Below, piece by piece: positions 17,321-25,623 of a stretch of 41,975 bases of DNA. The notes under the pieces are model-generated. The model saw only the letters and a list, made by a program, of their open reading frames with translations. It did no database searches and was not told the DNA's origin. The DNA comes from Chloroflexota bacterium (GTDB lineage Bacteria > Chloroflexota > Dehalococcoidia > Bin125): the NCBI GenBank assembly GCA_028874365.1, contig JAPPJZ010000044.1:124850-166824 (forward strand), read 5' to 3'. The position numbers were made by a program, and so were the translations under genes. Numbering within the stretch: position 1 is the first letter of the stretch; each line of letters starts with the position of its first letter.

Positions 17321-18892
17321 TCAGGGTGGTAGGCCAGAGTTGGCGAAATAGAGAACGGACGTTTCTTCCTTTGTCGCGCCGTCAGACGGCATAGGAATCG
17401 TGTAGGTCAGTGTGGCCTGGTCGCCGACCACCTCGATCTCTTGGACGAAGTTGCGAATCAACGCTTTCCGCTCGGGGAACGTGCCCTGCTGGAGGAACTC
17501 CCGGAAATCCCTTACGTACTCCTTGATCTCCTCAGTGCTTGGGAGATCGACGCGGCGCTTCTCAAGCTGGCGGCTCAGATCATCCTGTGCGGCCATGAGC
17601 TGCTCCTCGCGGTGGCGCATCGAGTAGATGCGCGGCGACAGGACTTCCATCGTCAGGTCGCTTGTCTCGAGGGCCTCATAGAGACGCGACAGCCGCTTGC
17701 GCACGTCCGCTAGTTCGCCCTCGACCGCCTCCAGTTTGCCGCCCAACTCACCGGCCACCTGATCGACCTCTTCGGCGACGAGCGTCACGAGTTCCGTGAT
17801 CGTCTCGTCGGTGAGGATGCGTTCCTTGATCTTGTCGACCACGAATCCCTCGACCTTGGGGGCGTTGAGATAGCGCGACTCGCAGGCGCCGGCGCCCTCG
17901 CGCATGAGCTTGCTGCAGACGTAGTAGGCGAACTTGCCGCTCCTCGCACTCTGAATGCTGAAGGGACTGCCGCAGACTCCGCAGCGCAGCAATCCGCTCA
18001 GGAGGAACTTGCTGCCCACGCGCGCCGGCGGTCGCATCGCGGGAGCGCGCTCACGCATCGCCTGGCTGACGGCGTCGAACAGTTCGCGCGAGACGATTCC
18101 GGGCCACGCTCCCTCGACACGGACGGGGTCGGATGCCTTCTTTCCCCTATTGGTCTTTCCCCAGACTGCCGTCCCGGTGTACGCCTCGTTGACTAGGAGC
18201 TTGTGCAGGCTCGCCCGCTGCCAGCGCCTGCCTCTGTTGGTGATCCCACGCTCGTTCAGGTCGCGGCATATGTCCTTGAGGCCGTGACCGCGGAGCGCCT
18301 TGTCGAAGATCTCCTTCACGACCGGAGCGGCGGCTTCGTCGATCTCCAGTTTGGGTCTCTCCTTGGCGCCGTCCTGGACCTTCACGCGCCGGAATCCGAA
18401 GGGCGCGACCGGCGCCATGAAGAACCCGCGGGAAGCGGCCTCGCGCATCCCGCGGCGGACCTCCTGGGCGAGGTTCTCCGAGTAGAACTCGTCCACGCTC
18501 TCGATGATCGCCTCCATCAACCTCCCCGTGGGAGAGTCGTCCGCGTGCTCGGTGATGGAAGTGACTCGGATGCCTCGTCGCCTCAGCATCGACTTGAAGG
18601 CGACCGCGTGCTCGCGCTTGCGGGTGAAGCGCGAGAACTTCCAGACCAGGATTTCCTCGAACGGGGCATTGGATTCCGAGGCCTCGTCCAGCATCTTGCG
18701 GAACTGCGGCCGATCCGCAACACGGCCGCTCTCGGCTTCGTCGATGTACTCGCGGGCGACGACGTAGCCGTGCCGGTCGGCGAAGTCGCGCAGGGCGCGA
18801 AGCTGTGCGGCGACGGAGAGATCGACGTCCTGGCGCTCGCTGGAGACTCGCGCATAGAGCGCGACTGGAGTTCGTACAGTGCTGGTTTCCAT
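17321..18892 (-). CDS. Large serine recombinase (site-specific integrase)
   Basis: This recombinase cuts and rejoins DNA with a serine nucleophile and probably moves the island that begins here. It has 523 residues. The resolvase domain (about 9-150) carries YARVSSERQ with catalytic S17 and WKFSRFTRKREHA. The recombinase domain (about 175-285) includes LNERGITNRGRRWQ and LLVNEAYTGTAVWGK. A zinc ribbon (about 300-360) has LLRCGVCGSPF and YYVCSKLMREGAGACESRY, and a coiled-coil stretch (about 385-470) follows. The ATG at 18892 is chosen because GAGGGGA lies about seven bases upstream. The open frame extends 165 bases further upstream, but that part has no family likeness. Target site is unknown. 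Confidence 0.93.
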   Translation of the reverse strand: METSTVRTPVALYARVSSERQDVDLSVAAQLRALRDFADRHGYVVAREYIDEAESGRVADRPQFRKMLDEASESNAPFEEILVWKFSRFTRKREHAVAFKSMLRRRGIRVTSITEHADDSPTGRLMEAIIESVDEFYSENLAQEVRRGMREAASRGFFMAPVAPFGFRRVKVQDGAKERPKLEIDEAAAPVVKEIFDKALRGHGLKDICRDLNERGITNRGRRWQRASLHKLLVNEAYTGTAVWGKTNRGKKASDPVRVEGAWPGIVSRELFDAVSQAMRERAPAMRPPARVGSKFLLSGLLRCGVCGSPFSIQSARSGKFAYYVCSKLMREGAGACESRYLNAPKVEGFVVDKIKERILTDETITELVTLVAEEVDQVAGELGGKLEAVEGELADVRKRLSRLYEALETSDLTMEVLSPRIYSMRHREEQLMAAQDDLSRQLEKRRVDLPSTEEIKEYVRDFREFLQQGTFPERKALIRNFVQEIEVVGDQATLTYTIPMPSDGATKEETSVLYFANSGLPP

Positions 18893-18984
18893 TGTTGGTT
18901 CCCCTCGATCTCTTTGTCGTGTTCGGCCGCTCGACTTCCAGGCGTAGCTCCGAGCTTCTTCTCGGGCTCGCCCAGTTCTATGTT

Positions 18985-19036
18985 CGAAACATCTTAGCGA
19001 CACAGAGGCGCATGATGTGGCGCATACGAAACATCT
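18985..19036. repeat. 10-bp direct repeats upstream of recombinase
   Basis: CGAAACATCT occurs at 18985-18994 and again at 19027-19036, 42 bp apart (start to start), between the recombinase start and the PIN gene stop. The first copy also sits in a small hairpin ATGTT-CGA-AACAT. Position suggests an operator or recombinase-binding site, but this is inference from location alone; a chance repeat of ten bases is possible. Confidence 0.35.
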
Positions 19037-19098
19037 CTTGCAAGATTTGACGACCACTCGCGAGCGGTCCAGCGCCCGGACGTTGACACTGACGAGCG

Positions 19099-19506
19099 CT
19101 AACGCATCTCCAAGATCGACAGGAAGCTGGGCGCTCTCAGGATTTCCACCCCCTCGTACTCAGCAAGCGGCAGGAGATGCTGTCGATCGCCGGTGACTAG
19201 ATAGTCCGCTGAAATCTCAACGGCGCACTCCAAGATGCGGTTGTCCGCGTGATCGCCCTCAATCACTGTGATCGTGCCGGAAGGCTGAATCACCGTCGCG
19301 GCGTCTTCGAGCGCTTGCAAGGCCTGCGACGAACGCTCGCGACTCCACCCAAACTTGCGCTCCAGAACGCCAGCAACCTCTGCCAAGATGAAAGGCGACA
19401 GAAACAGCTCAAACCGTCCGCGACGCGCTAGTTCTAGTACACGGCGCTCGTTGCCGGGGAAGTTCAACCCGGAGATGATGACATTGGTGTCAAGAACGAC
19501 TCTCAT
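19099..19506 (-). CDS. PIN-domain toxin (putative RNase)
   Basis: This is a 135-residue single-domain PIN protein, probably the ribonuclease toxin of a type II toxin-antitoxin pair. It is closest in layout to the PIN group in which the sequence starts VVLDTNVIISGL. Acidic residues of the PIN site are visible: D6, E43, D85/D88 with E93, and D101/D107 in ADYLVTGDRQHLL. Its ATG overlaps the stop of the RHH antitoxin gene by four bases. The pair sits just behind the recombinase gene, where it could help keep the island in the cell. Confidence 0.85.
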   Translation of the reverse strand: MRVVLDTNVIISGLNFPGNERRVLELARRGRFELFLSPFILAEVAGVLERKFGWSRERSSQALQALEDAATVIQPSGTITVIEGDHADNRILECAVEISADYLVTGDRQHLLPLAEYEGVEILRAPSFLSILEMR

Positions 19507-19760
19507 GCTTGCGAAGACTGCGCCTCGACCCGGTACTCCTCCACCAACCTTGCAACATCCTCAGGACCGATTCCCTGCTCTCGGGCCTGCTGTTCTCCAT
19601 ATTGGACCAGTTCTCCCCACTCACACTCCACGAGGTAGCGGTCCAATGCTTCCCGCACGAACTCACTCCGAGAACGCCCTTGCAGTCGCCTGGCGTCGTC
19701 GACACGGTCCGACATCTCCGGCTGAAGAGACACGGTAATCGTCTTGGTGGTTCGCGGCAC
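19503..19760 (-). CDS. Ribbon-helix-helix antitoxin
   Basis: This 85-residue protein has an N-terminal ribbon-helix-helix DNA-binding domain: strand TKTITVSLQPEMSDRVDDA, turn, then GRSRSEFVREALDRYLVE. A short acidic C-terminal part should bind and silence the PIN toxin encoded directly downstream with a four-base overlap. Such antitoxins usually repress their own promoter, expected just upstream in 19761-19800, though I see no clear palindrome there. Confidence 0.85.
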   Translation of the reverse strand: MPRTTKTITVSLQPEMSDRVDDARRLQGRSRSEFVREALDRYLVECEWGELVQYGEQQAREQGIGPEDVARLVEEYRVEAQSSQA

Positions 19761-20048
19761 GACAGTCTCCGTTGTTACTGAGTCTTACTGGGATCTTGGT
19801 CCGATCGGGTGCGCTTGTCAACCTCAGATTTCGTTTCGTCGAATCCGAGTGTCGTCGCGCTCTCCGAAAGCCTGCGCAGAACCACCCGTGGGGCGCTGTG
19901 TTGTGTCGTGGCTCGGATATCCAACGTGACTTCTACCTCTGCCTAGGCCAACGAATGGAGGTGGCGGACAACCTCTTCTCCGACTTGGCCCGCTTGGGTG
20001 CCCGTTCGCGCGAGATCACGATCCACAGGGTGAGCGACTGCGAGGAGT
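19761..20048. other. Intergenic region, no clear gene
   Basis: This stretch lies upstream of the toxin-antitoxin pair. A + strand open frame (19772-20095) has no family likeness and no ribosome binding site, so I do not call it a gene. Confidence 0.4.
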
Positions 20049-20345
20049 TCAAACACCGAATGGCACTCTTGACGTTCGGCACGACTCGCAGGTAGGAGTC
20101 TCCGTCATGGTGACTTCGACGGACTCATCGCCCTTTTGACGATCGATTCCACAGGCCGTGAATCTGCCATCCGGAAACCCGCGATGCAACAATCCTGTGT
20201 CCAGTTCGTCCGAGTCGGAGTCGGCGTAGCCCCTACGCGACATGATCCACTCTTGGACGACCGTCGGGAGGCAGCTGAGCCGATACTCCCTGAGCCTGCG
20301 CCAAGCATCGGCAGTTCGGACACAGTTGTCGTGCGAGTAAGCCAA
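20049..20345 (-). CDS. Uncharacterised small protein or read-on tail
   Basis: This 98-codon frame from a TTG at 20345 ends with ETPTCESCRTSRVPFGV, a possible half zinc site. Composition is protein-like, but I do not recognise a family. The frame is open back to the TAG at 20409-20411, which is also the stop of the 240-residue zinc-cluster gene upstream. The two are therefore in the same frame, separated by one stop codon. It may be a separate short gene, or the original C-terminus of the upstream protein cut off by a nonsense change. Confidence 0.35.
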   Translation of the reverse strand: MAYSHDNCVRTADAWRRLREYRLSCLPTVVQEWIMSRRGYADSDSDELDTGLLHRGFPDGRFTACGIDRQKGDESVEVTMTETPTCESCRTSRVPFGV

Positions 20346-20408
20346 CAGAGGCGGTCCCGGCGGACGGTCCCACGCCGGCGCGCCAATCGGTTGAAGGAGC
20401 GTCTGTCC

Positions 20409-21131
20409 CTAATTCCAACGCTCTGCATCAAGGGAGGCCTCAACCAAGTCCAGGCGGGCTCGCGTCTTTTCTTCCGCGGTCCACGCCTCCTGTACGTTGC
20501 GACTCCGCCCCGCCCACACCGTTGACCAGAACTCCGCGTCGGAGAACGACAAGAACAGCTTGATCACATCCGCATTCGCCCCAGGTATCCGTTCGGCCGG
20601 ATCGCCGAGGGCGAACTCGCCAGGAGAGCGCCACTGCCCGTCGGATGATCTAGCGGCGCATTCCAAGCAGACAGGTTCATCTGGTTGGTCCCAGTCAATG
20701 AGTGCCTGTGGGAAGTCCAGGGCGTGGAGATATCGGAGACAGCGCGGACATGACGGAGCGCGACATGGGCAAGAACTCTCTTCGTGGCGGTGGGACCAAC
20801 AGATCGGTGAGCAGTACCCGCTGAACCCGTCCTCCAGAGCATCCATGGTCACGTAGAACGCCCCCTCCAGTTCCGACTGCGCGGTAAGAACCTGCTCACT
20901 CGGCGGGTTGGTGTTCACAATCTCGACGACGGCGACGAAACCGCCCAAGTGATCCAGCGCAGCCACATCTGCTCGGAAGTGTCGATGACCTCCTTCCGTC
21001 ACGACTCGAGCGACGTTCTCTGTGGGGAGCGAAGTCTTGCTGTCGCAGAAGAGGCAACTCAACGCCGGCAGCTCGAAGTACTCGTGCGCGATTCGGTCGC
21101 GAAGCTTGTCATGCTCGCTTGCCAGTGCCAT
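20409..21131 (-). CDS. Zinc-cluster protein with CoiA-like nuclease motif
   Basis: This 240-residue protein is not firmly recognised. Around residues 50-75 it has the pattern R-x-D55 followed by a strand and E70-I-V-N, with NPPSEQ next. This is how the nuclease-like part of CoiA-type proteins reads (D-x(n)-E-V/I-V). Cysteines come in groups: C26/C29, C107/C111, C121/C123, C128/C131 and C155/C158, enough for two or three zinc sites. It may be a DNA-binding nuclease of the restriction-endonuclease fold, but a catalytic lysine is not visible. It starts 200 bp from the divergent helicase gene, so the two may share a control region and a job in defence. Confidence 0.5.
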   Translation of the reverse strand: MALASEHDKLRDRIAHEYFELPALSCLFCDSKTSLPTENVARVVTEGGHRHFRADVAALDHLGGFVAVVEIVNTNPPSEQVLTAQSELEGAFYVTMDALEDGFSGYCSPICWSHRHEESSCPCRAPSCPRCLRYLHALDFPQALIDWDQPDEPVCLECAARSSDGQWRSPGEFALGDPAERIPGANADVIKLFLSFSDAEFWSTVWAGRSRNVQEAWTAEEKTRARLDLVEASLDAERWN

Positions 21132-21331
21132 TGGTGCTCCTCATGCCCCTGCCCGACATTGCTGTCGACAATGGAGTCCGATAGCAGGTACGAACGCTCA
21201 CGAAGCGGGCTGCCTATCCTAGCGGTTCCGAGCGGAAGTTCAGGATTGCGAAGACGCGCCGCGACTGGCAGCCATTTGTGGTGCTGCGAGTACCGTTCAT
21301 GCAGGTGACTTGACTCAAGGGAGCGCGAAGA
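21132..21331. promoter_or_regulatory. Divergent intergenic region of the defence operon
   Basis: These 200 bases separate the start of the zinc-cluster gene (minus) from the helicase start (plus) and must hold the promoter of the long operon that follows. I see no palindrome or -35/-10 pair strong enough to name. Confidence 0.35.
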
Positions 21332-24300
21332 GTGGCGAAGCTCGAAGATCTCAAGCAGTCCGCGAGCGTCCGCGGCGTTGTTCCCGACGGCCTCGCGACC
21401 GTGGTCAACGTCCAGTGGTTCGGCTCCGACGCGATTGAGTTGACCTTCAAGGATGCCTCCGGCCGACCCGACAGCGTGCTTCTCTACCGGGACGATGAAG
21501 AACGCCTCGAAGTGGTCGAGGAGGGCAGACCCTGGAGCTTCGATGGCGACGGCTCCCTTTTCCGCCTCGTGTCCGAGGCCCAGCGGATTCGGTTGGCCCA
21601 CCTCTTCGACCCGCTGTTAGCAGTCCACACCTCCGACATCGACCCGCTTCCGCACCAGATCACGGCGGTCTACGAGGCCATGCTGCCGCGACAGCCGCTT
21701 CGATTCCTTTTGGCCGACGACCCTGGCGCTGGCAAGACGATCATGTCGGGTTTGCTCATCAAGGAACTGATCGCACGTGGTGACCTCAAGCGCTGCCTCA
21801 TCGTCTGCCCTGGCAGCCTGGTGGAGCAGTGGCAGGACGAACTCTCGCGCAAATTCCAGTTGCCGTTTGAGATTGCCACCAACGACAAGCTGGAGGCCGC
21901 GCGGACGGGTAACTGGCTCGCGGAGACCGACCTGGCGATCGCGCGGCTGGACAAGCTGGCCCGGGACGAAGATGTGCAGGCCAAGCTCCAGGCGCCGGAC
22001 TGCCGCTGGGACCTCGTGGTGTGCGACGAGGCGCACAAGATGTCGGCCTCGTTCTTCGGCGGCGAGGTCAAGTACACCAAGCGCTACCAGCTCGGGCAAC
22101 TGCTGTCTCAGCTGACTCGGCACTTCCTGTTGATGACTGCGACGCCGCACAACGGCAAGGAAACGGACTTCCAGCTCTTCCTCGCCCTACTGGACGGCGA
22201 CCGATTCGAGGGTCGCTTCCGCGACGGCGTGCACCGCGTTGAGGTCGACGACCTCATGCGGCGGATGGTTAAGGAGAAGCTGCTCAAGTTCGACGGGCGG
22301 CCGCTGTTCCCCGAGCGGATCGCGTACACCCTCCCGTTCGAACTCACGCCGCCTGAGGCTCGGCTGTACACCGAAGTGACCGACTACGTCCGCGAGGAAT
22401 TCAACCGCGCCGAAAAGCTCAACAACGACAAGCGCGCTGGGACGATTGGTTTTGCGCTCACCGTCCTCCAGCGACGGCTCGCGTCCTCACCCGAGGCGAT
22501 TCTCCAGTCGCTGCGACGACGACGCGAGCGACTGGAGAGCCGTCAGCGGGAAGTCGAGGTGATGAAACGCGGCGCCGAGACGCTCGACCGAGCCATGCCC
22601 TTGCTGGACGACGACGACCTCGACGACCTCGATCAGCTCGATGAGGCGCCGGAGGACGAGATTGAAGAACTCGGCAGGACCATCCTCGACCAGGCGACCG
22701 CGTCTCGCACTATCGCCGAGCTGAAGGCAGAGATTTCCACTTTGCGGCGGCTGGAGCGTCTGGCCTCAGAGGTGAAGCGCACTGGCGACACGAAGTGGAA
22801 GGAACTCGCTTCAACGCTGTCGTATCTCCTCGATCTCTCAAGCGGGCGAAGCGTGGCAGAGGACTCCCGACCGTACGGCTCCGGGCCGATTCCGCCCCCG
22901 AAGCCGTCGCGGAACCAGAAGATCGTGATTTTCACCGAGCACCGCGACACGCTCAGCTACCTCTACGACAACATCGCCAACCGGCTGCTGGGGCGCAGCG
23001 AGGCGGTAGCGGTGATTCATGGCGGGCTGGGGCGCGAGGACCGGCAGAAGGCGCAGGAGCGGTTCCTGCACGACACCGATGTGCAGGTGCTACTCGCCAC
23101 TGACGCGGCCAGCGAGGGCATCAACCTGCAGCGTGCTCACCTGATGGTGAACTACGACCTGCCCTGGAATCCCAACCGGATCGAGCAGCGCTTCGGCCGC
23201 ATCCACCGGATCAAGCAGACCGAGATCTGCTACCTCTTCAACCTCGTCGCCAACGAGACGCGCGAGGGCGATGTCTACCGGACCTTGCTGGAGAAGATCG
23301 AGCAGGCGCGAACGGCGCTGGGCGGGCAGGTCTTCGACGTGCTGGGCAAGCTCGACTTCGAGGGCCGACCGCTGCGCGACCTGCTGATCGAGGCGATCCG
23401 CCACGGTGAGCAACCGGAGGTCCGCGCCCGGCTCAACACCGTCATCGAGAACGCGATTGATCGGCCGCAGCTCGAACAGCTCATGGAGGACAAGGCGCTC
23501 GCGCCGGAGATCATGGACGCCGGCCGCGTGGCCAGCGTGCGCGAGGACATGGAGCGGGCCGAGGCGCGGCGGCTGCAGCCGCACTACATCGAGGAATTCT
23601 TCCGCGAGGCCTTCCGCCGACTGGGTGGCAAAATGAGCGAACGCGAGTCACGGCGCTACCAGATCACCAACGTGCCCGCGCCGATTCGCGACCGCGACCG
23701 GATCATTGGCCTGGGCGAGCCGGTGCTGCGGCGCTACGAGCGGGTTGTTTTCGAGAAGGAACTGATCTCGCCCCAGGGCAAGCCGTTGGCGGCGTTCATC
23801 TGTCCCGGACACCCGCTACTCGACGCAACACTCGACCTCACGCTCGAACGTCATCGCGACCTGCTGCGGCGTGGCGCGATTCTGGTTGACGATCGCGACC
23901 CCGGCACCGAGCCGCGAATGCTGTTCTATGCCGAGCACGCAATTCAGGACTCAAGCGTGCTGGCCTCCGGCGAGCGGCGCACGATCTCCAAGCGGATGCT
24001 CTATGTCGAGCTCGATGCCGAGGGCAACGCGCGTCACATCAACTACGCGCCCTACCTGGACCTTCGACCGTTGCGCGAGGACGAACCGGATGTGGAAGCG
24101 TTCCTCGCCCGTGAGGAGTGCGACTGGATCACGCGCGAGTTGGAACAGCGGGCGATGCAGCATTTGATCTCCGAAGTGGCACCGGAACACCTTGCCGAAG
24201 TGCGCGGGCGGCGGGTGCGATGGATCGACAAGACTCGTGACGCGGTCAAGGATCGGCTGGTCAAGGAAATCAGCTACTGGGATTACCGCGCAGGCCAGCT

Positions 24301-24907
24301 CCTGGAGCAGGAGGCGGCGGGTAAGCCCAACGCGCGGCTCAACGCGCAAGAAGCGCGGCGTCGTGCCGATGACCTGCAGGGTCGGCTGCGCAAGCGGCTG
24401 GACGAACTGGAGCGCGAGTCCGCGATCAGCGCGTCGCCGCCGGTCGTGATTGGCGGACTGATGGTTGTCCCGGCAGGACTGATCGCTGAGATGACCGGCT
24501 CACCGGCACAGGCGCCGACCGCCGACACGCAAGCAGTGGCCGCCGAGGCGCGCAAGATCGTGATGGAAGTGGAACGCGGACTCGGATTCGAGCCGGAGGA
24601 CCGGGAGTTCGAGCACCTCGGCTACGACATCGAGAGCCGCGACCCCTCTGGCGGACAGGGATTGCGCTTCATCGAGGTCAAGGGACGCCGCGCCGACGCC
24701 GACACCGTGACTGTGACGAAGAACGAGGTCCTCTACTCGCTCAACCAGCCTGACAACTTCATCCTCGCACTGGTCGCGTTCGATGGGGACGGCAGCCACG
24801 AGGTTCGCTACCTGCGCCAGCCATTCCAGCGCAAGCCCGATTTCGGCGTTACAAGCGTCAACTATGACCTCGGTGAACTCCTGGATAGAGCGGAGGCCCC
24901 ATCATGA
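21332..24907 (+). CDS. SNF2-type helicase with C-terminal DUF3883
   Basis: This superfamily 2 ATPase/translocase has 1191 residues and is the first gene of the defence operon. A short N-terminal module (1-100) precedes Walker A DDPGAGKT (129-136) and the DEAH box D232-EAH. A long charged insertion follows (about 370-530). The second helicase domain has ATDAASEGINLQ and NPNRIEQRFGRIHRIKQT (about 589-630). A helical arm spans about 640-1060. At the end, from about 1075, GYDIESRDPSGG and FIEVKGRRAD mark a DUF3883 domain with a restriction-endonuclease-like core. The GTG start has AAGGGAG about eight bases upstream. It resembles the helicases of Hma and class 1 DISARM (DrmD). Its stop overlaps the protease start by four bases. 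Confidence 0.9.
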   Translation: MAKLEDLKQSASVRGVVPDGLATVVNVQWFGSDAIELTFKDASGRPDSVLLYRDDEERLEVVEEGRPWSFDGDGSLFRLVSEAQRIRLAHLFDPLLAVHTSDIDPLPHQITAVYEAMLPRQPLRFLLADDPGAGKTIMSGLLIKELIARGDLKRCLIVCPGSLVEQWQDELSRKFQLPFEIATNDKLEAARTGNWLAETDLAIARLDKLARDEDVQAKLQAPDCRWDLVVCDEAHKMSASFFGGEVKYTKRYQLGQLLSQLTRHFLLMTATPHNGKETDFQLFLALLDGDRFEGRFRDGVHRVEVDDLMRRMVKEKLLKFDGRPLFPERIAYTLPFELTPPEARLYTEVTDYVREEFNRAEKLNNDKRAGTIGFALTVLQRRLASSPEAILQSLRRRRERLESRQREVEVMKRGAETLDRAMPLLDDDDLDDLDQLDEAPEDEIEELGRTILDQATASRTIAELKAEISTLRRLERLASEVKRTGDTKWKELASTLSYLLDLSSGRSVAEDSRPYGSGPIPPPKPSRNQKIVIFTEHRDTLSYLYDNIANRLLGRSEAVAVIHGGLGREDRQKAQERFLHDTDVQVLLATDAASEGINLQRAHLMVNYDLPWNPNRIEQRFGRIHRIKQTEICYLFNLVANETREGDVYRTLLEKIEQARTALGGQVFDVLGKLDFEGRPLRDLLIEAIRHGEQPEVRARLNTVIENAIDRPQLEQLMEDKALAPEIMDAGRVASVREDMERAEARRLQPHYIEEFFREAFRRLGGKMSERESRRYQITNVPAPIRDRDRIIGLGEPVLRRYERVVFEKELISPQGKPLAAFICPGHPLLDATLDLTLERHRDLLRRGAILVDDRDPGTEPRMLFYAEHAIQDSSVLASGERRTISKRMLYVELDAEGNARHINYAPYLDLRPLREDEPDVEAFLAREECDWITRELEQRAMQHLISEVAPEHLAEVRGRRVRWIDKTRDAVKDRLVKEISYWDYRAGQLLEQEAAGKPNARLNAQEARRRADDLQGRLRKRLDELERESAISASPPVVIGGLMVVPAGLIAEMTGSPAQAPTADTQAVAAEARKIVMEVERGLGFEPEDREFEHLGYDIESRDPSGGQGLRFIEVKGRRADADTVTVTKNEVLYSLNQPDNFILALVAFDGDGSHEVRYLRQPFQRKPDFGVTSVNYDLGELLDRAEAPS

Positions 24908-25623
24908 TCACGACCAACGTGGTTCAGCGGACGCTTCACATCCGTTTTGGGAACAAGACCGGGACTGCGTTTGCGATAGACAGGGAAGACAGGCAGTATC
25001 TGGTGACCGCAAGGCATCTACTTGAGGATGCCGGACAGAATGACGGCACATACATCTACAAAGACAAGAAGTGGGTCAACTTCCAGTTCCAGGCGGCGGG
25101 GATAGGAGAAGGCGAAACGGACGTCGCCGTCATGGCCCTTCCTTTTCGGATCGCTCCGCGCTATCCATTGGAACCCTCCTCTGGAGGGATGCTCCACGGA
25201 CAGCAAGTGTTCTTCCTAGGGTTTCCCTTCGGTTGGGACGGCAGAGGGGAGAACATCAACCATGGATATCCGGTTCCATTCGTGAAGGCAGGTGTCATGA
25301 GCGCTGTGCACTTCGGTGAACCCTCTCTGATCTACATAGATGCTCATGGCAACAAGGGATTCAGTGGTGGGCCGGTTGTGTACAGGGATCCGAGTAAGCC
25401 CAACTCCGACTTGAAGGTGGCGGGCGTCGTTGCACACGGTCCCACACCGATTAGGAAGCCGATCGTCGATGAGCGTGGGCTGCCACTGGTTGAAGAAGAC
25501 GGCAAAGGGGCGTACTTCGCTGAAAATCAAGGATTCGTCGTTGCCATAGGAATCCGACACGTGGTCGACCTGATCGACTCGAACCCCATCGGCTTTAGCC
25601 TTCCTGCCGAGGAGGCGGAATGA
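24904..25623 (+). CDS. Trypsin-like serine protease within defence operon
   Basis: This 239-residue protein has a trypsin/HtrA-type peptidase fold with a full catalytic triad: H38 in LVTARHLLED, D73 in ETDVAVMALP, and S154 in NKGFSGGPVV. It has no signal peptide or membrane segment, so it should act in the cytoplasm, and no PDZ domain. The ATG overlaps the helicase stop (ATGA) and its own stop overlaps the methylase start, so it is translated as part of the operon rather than being a chance neighbour. By eye its DNA is less GC-rich than the helicase gene, which hints at later acquisition. Possible roles are cleaving a partner protein after phage sensing or processing an operon product; these are guesses. 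Confidence 0.85.
   Translation: MITTNVVQRTLHIRFGNKTGTAFAIDREDRQYLVTARHLLEDAGQNDGTYIYKDKKWVNFQFQAAGIGEGETDVAVMALPFRIAPRYPLEPSSGGMLHGQQVFFLGFPFGWDGRGENINHGYPVPFVKAGVMSAVHFGEPSLIYIDAHGNKGFSGGPVVYRDPSKPNSDLKVAGVVAHGPTPIRKPIVDERGLPLVEEDGKGAYFAENQGFVVAIGIRHVVDLIDSNPIGFSLPAEEAE

Noticed and set aside
18893-19057. N-terminal extension of the recombinase
   Set aside because: No resolvase likeness, and a good ribosome binding site precedes the ATG at 18892.
19772-20095. 107-codon + strand frame upstream of the toxin-antitoxin pair
   Set aside because: No ribosome binding site, no family likeness, and it overlaps the minus-strand tail frame.
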